DNA of 64,000 nt from Chryseobacterium wanjuense (GTDB lineage Bacteria > Bacteroidota > Bacteroidia > Flavobacteriales > Weeksellaceae). Numbering within the stretch: position 1 is the stretch's first letter; each line of letters starts with the position of its first letter. The notes under the pieces were generated by a model. It saw only the letters and a program-made list of their open reading frames with translations. It ran no database searches and had not been told where the DNA came from. This document shows positions 63,301-64,000 of the stretch, in pieces. The DNA lies in the NCBI RefSeq assembly GCF_900111495.1, contig NZ_FOIU01000001.1, positions 1 to 64,000 of the forward strand, given 5' to 3'. The translations under genes and the position numbers were made by a program.

Positions 63301-63397
63301 AACATCTTCTACGAATGGGAATGCGGCAGGTGTTGCTCTAACAGGGCAATATCCGACAATCAGAAATTATGGTTTTAACCTAAATGTAACTTTCTAA
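60392..63397 (+). CDS. SusC/RagA-type TonB-dependent outer-membrane transporter
   Basis: A 1001-residue outer-membrane importer that works with a SusD lipoprotein to take up a nutrient such as a glycan or peptide. Signal peptide MKKLTTSVLAVVLTSSFVMLSAQ; a TonB-box-like REVVVTGALGIKKRQDAV; plug domain with QALVVIDGVIS and NVIKGMQGAALYGEKGSNGVIVVTTKRG; then a 22-strand barrel ending FNLNVTF. It lacks an N-terminal carboxypeptidase-like (CNA-B) domain, so it is the short form. The substrate is not given by context; no glycosidase lies within the window downstream. Confidence 0.93.
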   Translation: MKKLTTSVLAVVLTSSFVMLSAQQTPNDTLKTTDIREVVVTGALGIKKRQDAVTSSNQVVNSAEITQANNPNAIQSLTGKVSGLQINTTNNSVNSTTRVVLRGPRSISGNNQALVVIDGVISTLGILQNLPPEIIDNMNVIKGMQGAALYGEKGSNGVIVVTTKRGTKSEKLQFSLTNSIDFSSVYKLPIFQKEYGQGWPGDAFDTTDYGGTNWTPYENSNWGPAYSSSLGGQNLLVGLPQADNTWFTDTFSPKKNHIAKFFQTGVLLQNGLSVTAGGSDSYVFLSVNRAENDFVVDKDNLKRNNFILKAGKKIGNFRIDGNVNYLDLRTSQTSAGLYSQLLQTPTNVDITKFRNSLPDAGHSMYITNPYWLIDNNRFDDKSRTFTGLINLEYKLNDHVSFTYAGTVVSGSSISESHLNAFNFDRVYRGTDTYLDGHSPSDGTFGVEPIVSNYYKSVGSSFRYYGDLMANFDYDLTNDINMKLNVGHNIQDTSGSTTSVGGKNLKIPGWYHINNVLQPDQFYSLDNGKTQVRSYAWFANLDLSYKDYLFLNSTFRYEKSSLTSINPVDSQGNALPFNNEPFAYYSFGGSFIPTKAFESLKGKVLNYAKVSLSYSKVGNVQTIGVYGLDRVGAFPTGYPFGDLSSYLPTTSYYSPDVQPEFFYSKEASLQLGFFNDRITFEGSVFRNDNDNMITSVTTSSASGITSILDNIGNSRNQGFELDLGLTPIKTKDFEWKLRGSYSTYRTKIISLADGSPDTPLTVYGRPAVGIYAVVGDDFPMIKGTKYQRDPNGNIIVDANGNPLSTSTLEVLGKVNPDYILGFSTSFKFKGITLSAVADYRTGNSFVALSKTTLGFAGNLEQTAGFDRSQGYIIPNSVQLVNGQYVANTTTVGDDPSYFGVNSYFTQGAFQSVGEEYVVDGTALKVREIALSYDIPKSVLRNTFVNSLTIGVYARNPFVVYAKDNRNFADPETSSTNGNAAGVALTGQYPTIRNYGFNLNVTF

Positions 63398-63409
63398 TAA
63401 TTGAATAAA

Positions 63410-64000
63410 ATGAATAAAAATAAATTTTTAACAACACTTCTAGTTGTCGCAATGGGTCTTACAGTTACTTCTTGCTCCAACGATTATTTGGATGTAAATG
63501 ACAATCCAAATGCTGTGCAGGCTGAGAAAATTACACCGGATCTTATTTTTCCTGGTGCTGTAAGTACTGCCTATAGAACGCAGGCTAATACAATGATGCA
63601 GTTCGGTAATTTAATGATGAATAGCTGGGCTGGTAATACATATAGCTTTGGTGGTCCATTTGCAAGAGAATTTAATTTATCAACAGTTGATAATACGTTC
63701 TATACAGGTATTTGGGGATTATATCCGAGAATTGCAAACTTTGCTCAGATTGAGACATATCCTAATGCTGATCATAAGCAGGATTATTATGTTGCAATGG
63801 CTAAAATTATGAAGGCTTATTATATGCAATATATTGTTGACTTATATGGTGATGCTCCTTACTCTGAAGCCTTCAAAGGACAAGACAATATGACGCCTAA
63901 ATATGATGACGATGCTTCTATTTATAGAGCATTGATTACTAATATTAATGAAGCAATTACATTAATTCAGACAGCACAAGACACTAATATTAATAATATC
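63410..64000 (+). CDS. SusD/RagB-type nutrient-binding lipoprotein (partial, runs off the window)
   Basis: 197 codons are visible. Lipoprotein signal MNKNKFLTTLLVVAMGLTVTSCSN with the lipobox Cys at residue 22 (TSC). Then NDYLDVNDNPNAVQAEKITPDLIFPGAVSTAYRTQANTMM and AYYMQYIVDLYGDAPYSEAFKG, the classic start of the SusD_2-like family. It follows the SusC-like gene by 12 bp, the standard susCD order. The gene is cut at the window end at 64000. Confidence 0.92.
   Translation, partial: MNKNKFLTTLLVVAMGLTVTSCSNDYLDVNDNPNAVQAEKITPDLIFPGAVSTAYRTQANTMMQFGNLMMNSWAGNTYSFGGPFAREFNLSTVDNTFYTGIWGLYPRIANFAQIETYPNADHKQDYYVAMAKIMKAYYMQYIVDLYGDAPYSEAFKGQDNMTPKYDDDASIYRALITNINEAITLIQTAQDTNINNI

Overview
The window looks like chromosomal DNA of a Bacteroidota flavobacterium close to Chryseobacterium or another Weeksellaceae genus. 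The evidence is low G+C content, secreted proteins with C-terminal type IX secretion (T9SS) sorting domains, a SusC/SusD pair, several promoters of the Bacteroidota form TTG-N18..21-TAnnTTTG, no Shine-Dalgarno sequences, and dispersed intergenic palindromes typical of this group. I see no rRNA or tRNA gene, CRISPR array or prophage.

Layout. 0-5 kb: the probable edge of an insertion sequence, a truncated SpvB/RHS-type secreted protein, a T9SS cargo protein and a periplasmic phosphodiesterase. 5-14 kb: redox and catabolic enzymes with divergent regulators (NmrA-like/HxlR and alcohol dehydrogenase/AraC), an esterase, a cytoplasmic alpha-amylase, DNA polymerase IV and a thioredoxin lipoprotein. 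14-19 kb: purine nucleoside phosphorylase, lpxK, truA, a Crp/Fnr regulator and an alpha/beta hydrolase, then a structured-RNA candidate built around a perfect 27-bp hairpin. 19-32 kb: an ABC exporter, a patatin/beta-barrel protein, a methyltransferase, a DUF4919-like protein, an MFS transporter with a porin, a two-component system and outer-membrane or T9SS proteins. 32-33.6 kb: ribB under an FMN riboswitch. 33.7-39.2 kb: a minus-strand cluster of small stress or detoxification genes (DUF1801, ECF42-type sigma factor with a YciI/DGPF protein, NmrA-like reductase, DUF2200, RibD/DHFR-like reductase, rifampin ADP-ribosyltransferase, DinB-like protein). 39-44 kb: a Kelch protein, a Shedu-type (DUF4263) nuclease, and groES-groEL split by a four-helix-bundle (S23/IVP) gene that inverted repeats flank. 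44-48.5 kb: an M1 peptidase with HupE/UreJ-like and DUF6702-like partners. 48.9-52.6 kb: two tandem paralogous secreted proteins. 52.6-60.3 kb: housekeeping genes acpH, radA, yceI-like, pyrG, yidC and rnhB. 60.4 kb to the end: a SusC/SusD uptake pair, with SusD cut by the window edge.

The most notable items are: the Shedu-type nuclease, whose roughly 115-residue N-terminal module I cannot name; the repeat-flanked four-helix-bundle gene inside groESL; the Flavo-1-like RNA at 19.1 kb; the ECF42/Arr stress cluster; and a set of unrelated sequences that all form long intergenic palindromes, mostly between genes. All functions are read from sequence alone, with no database search.
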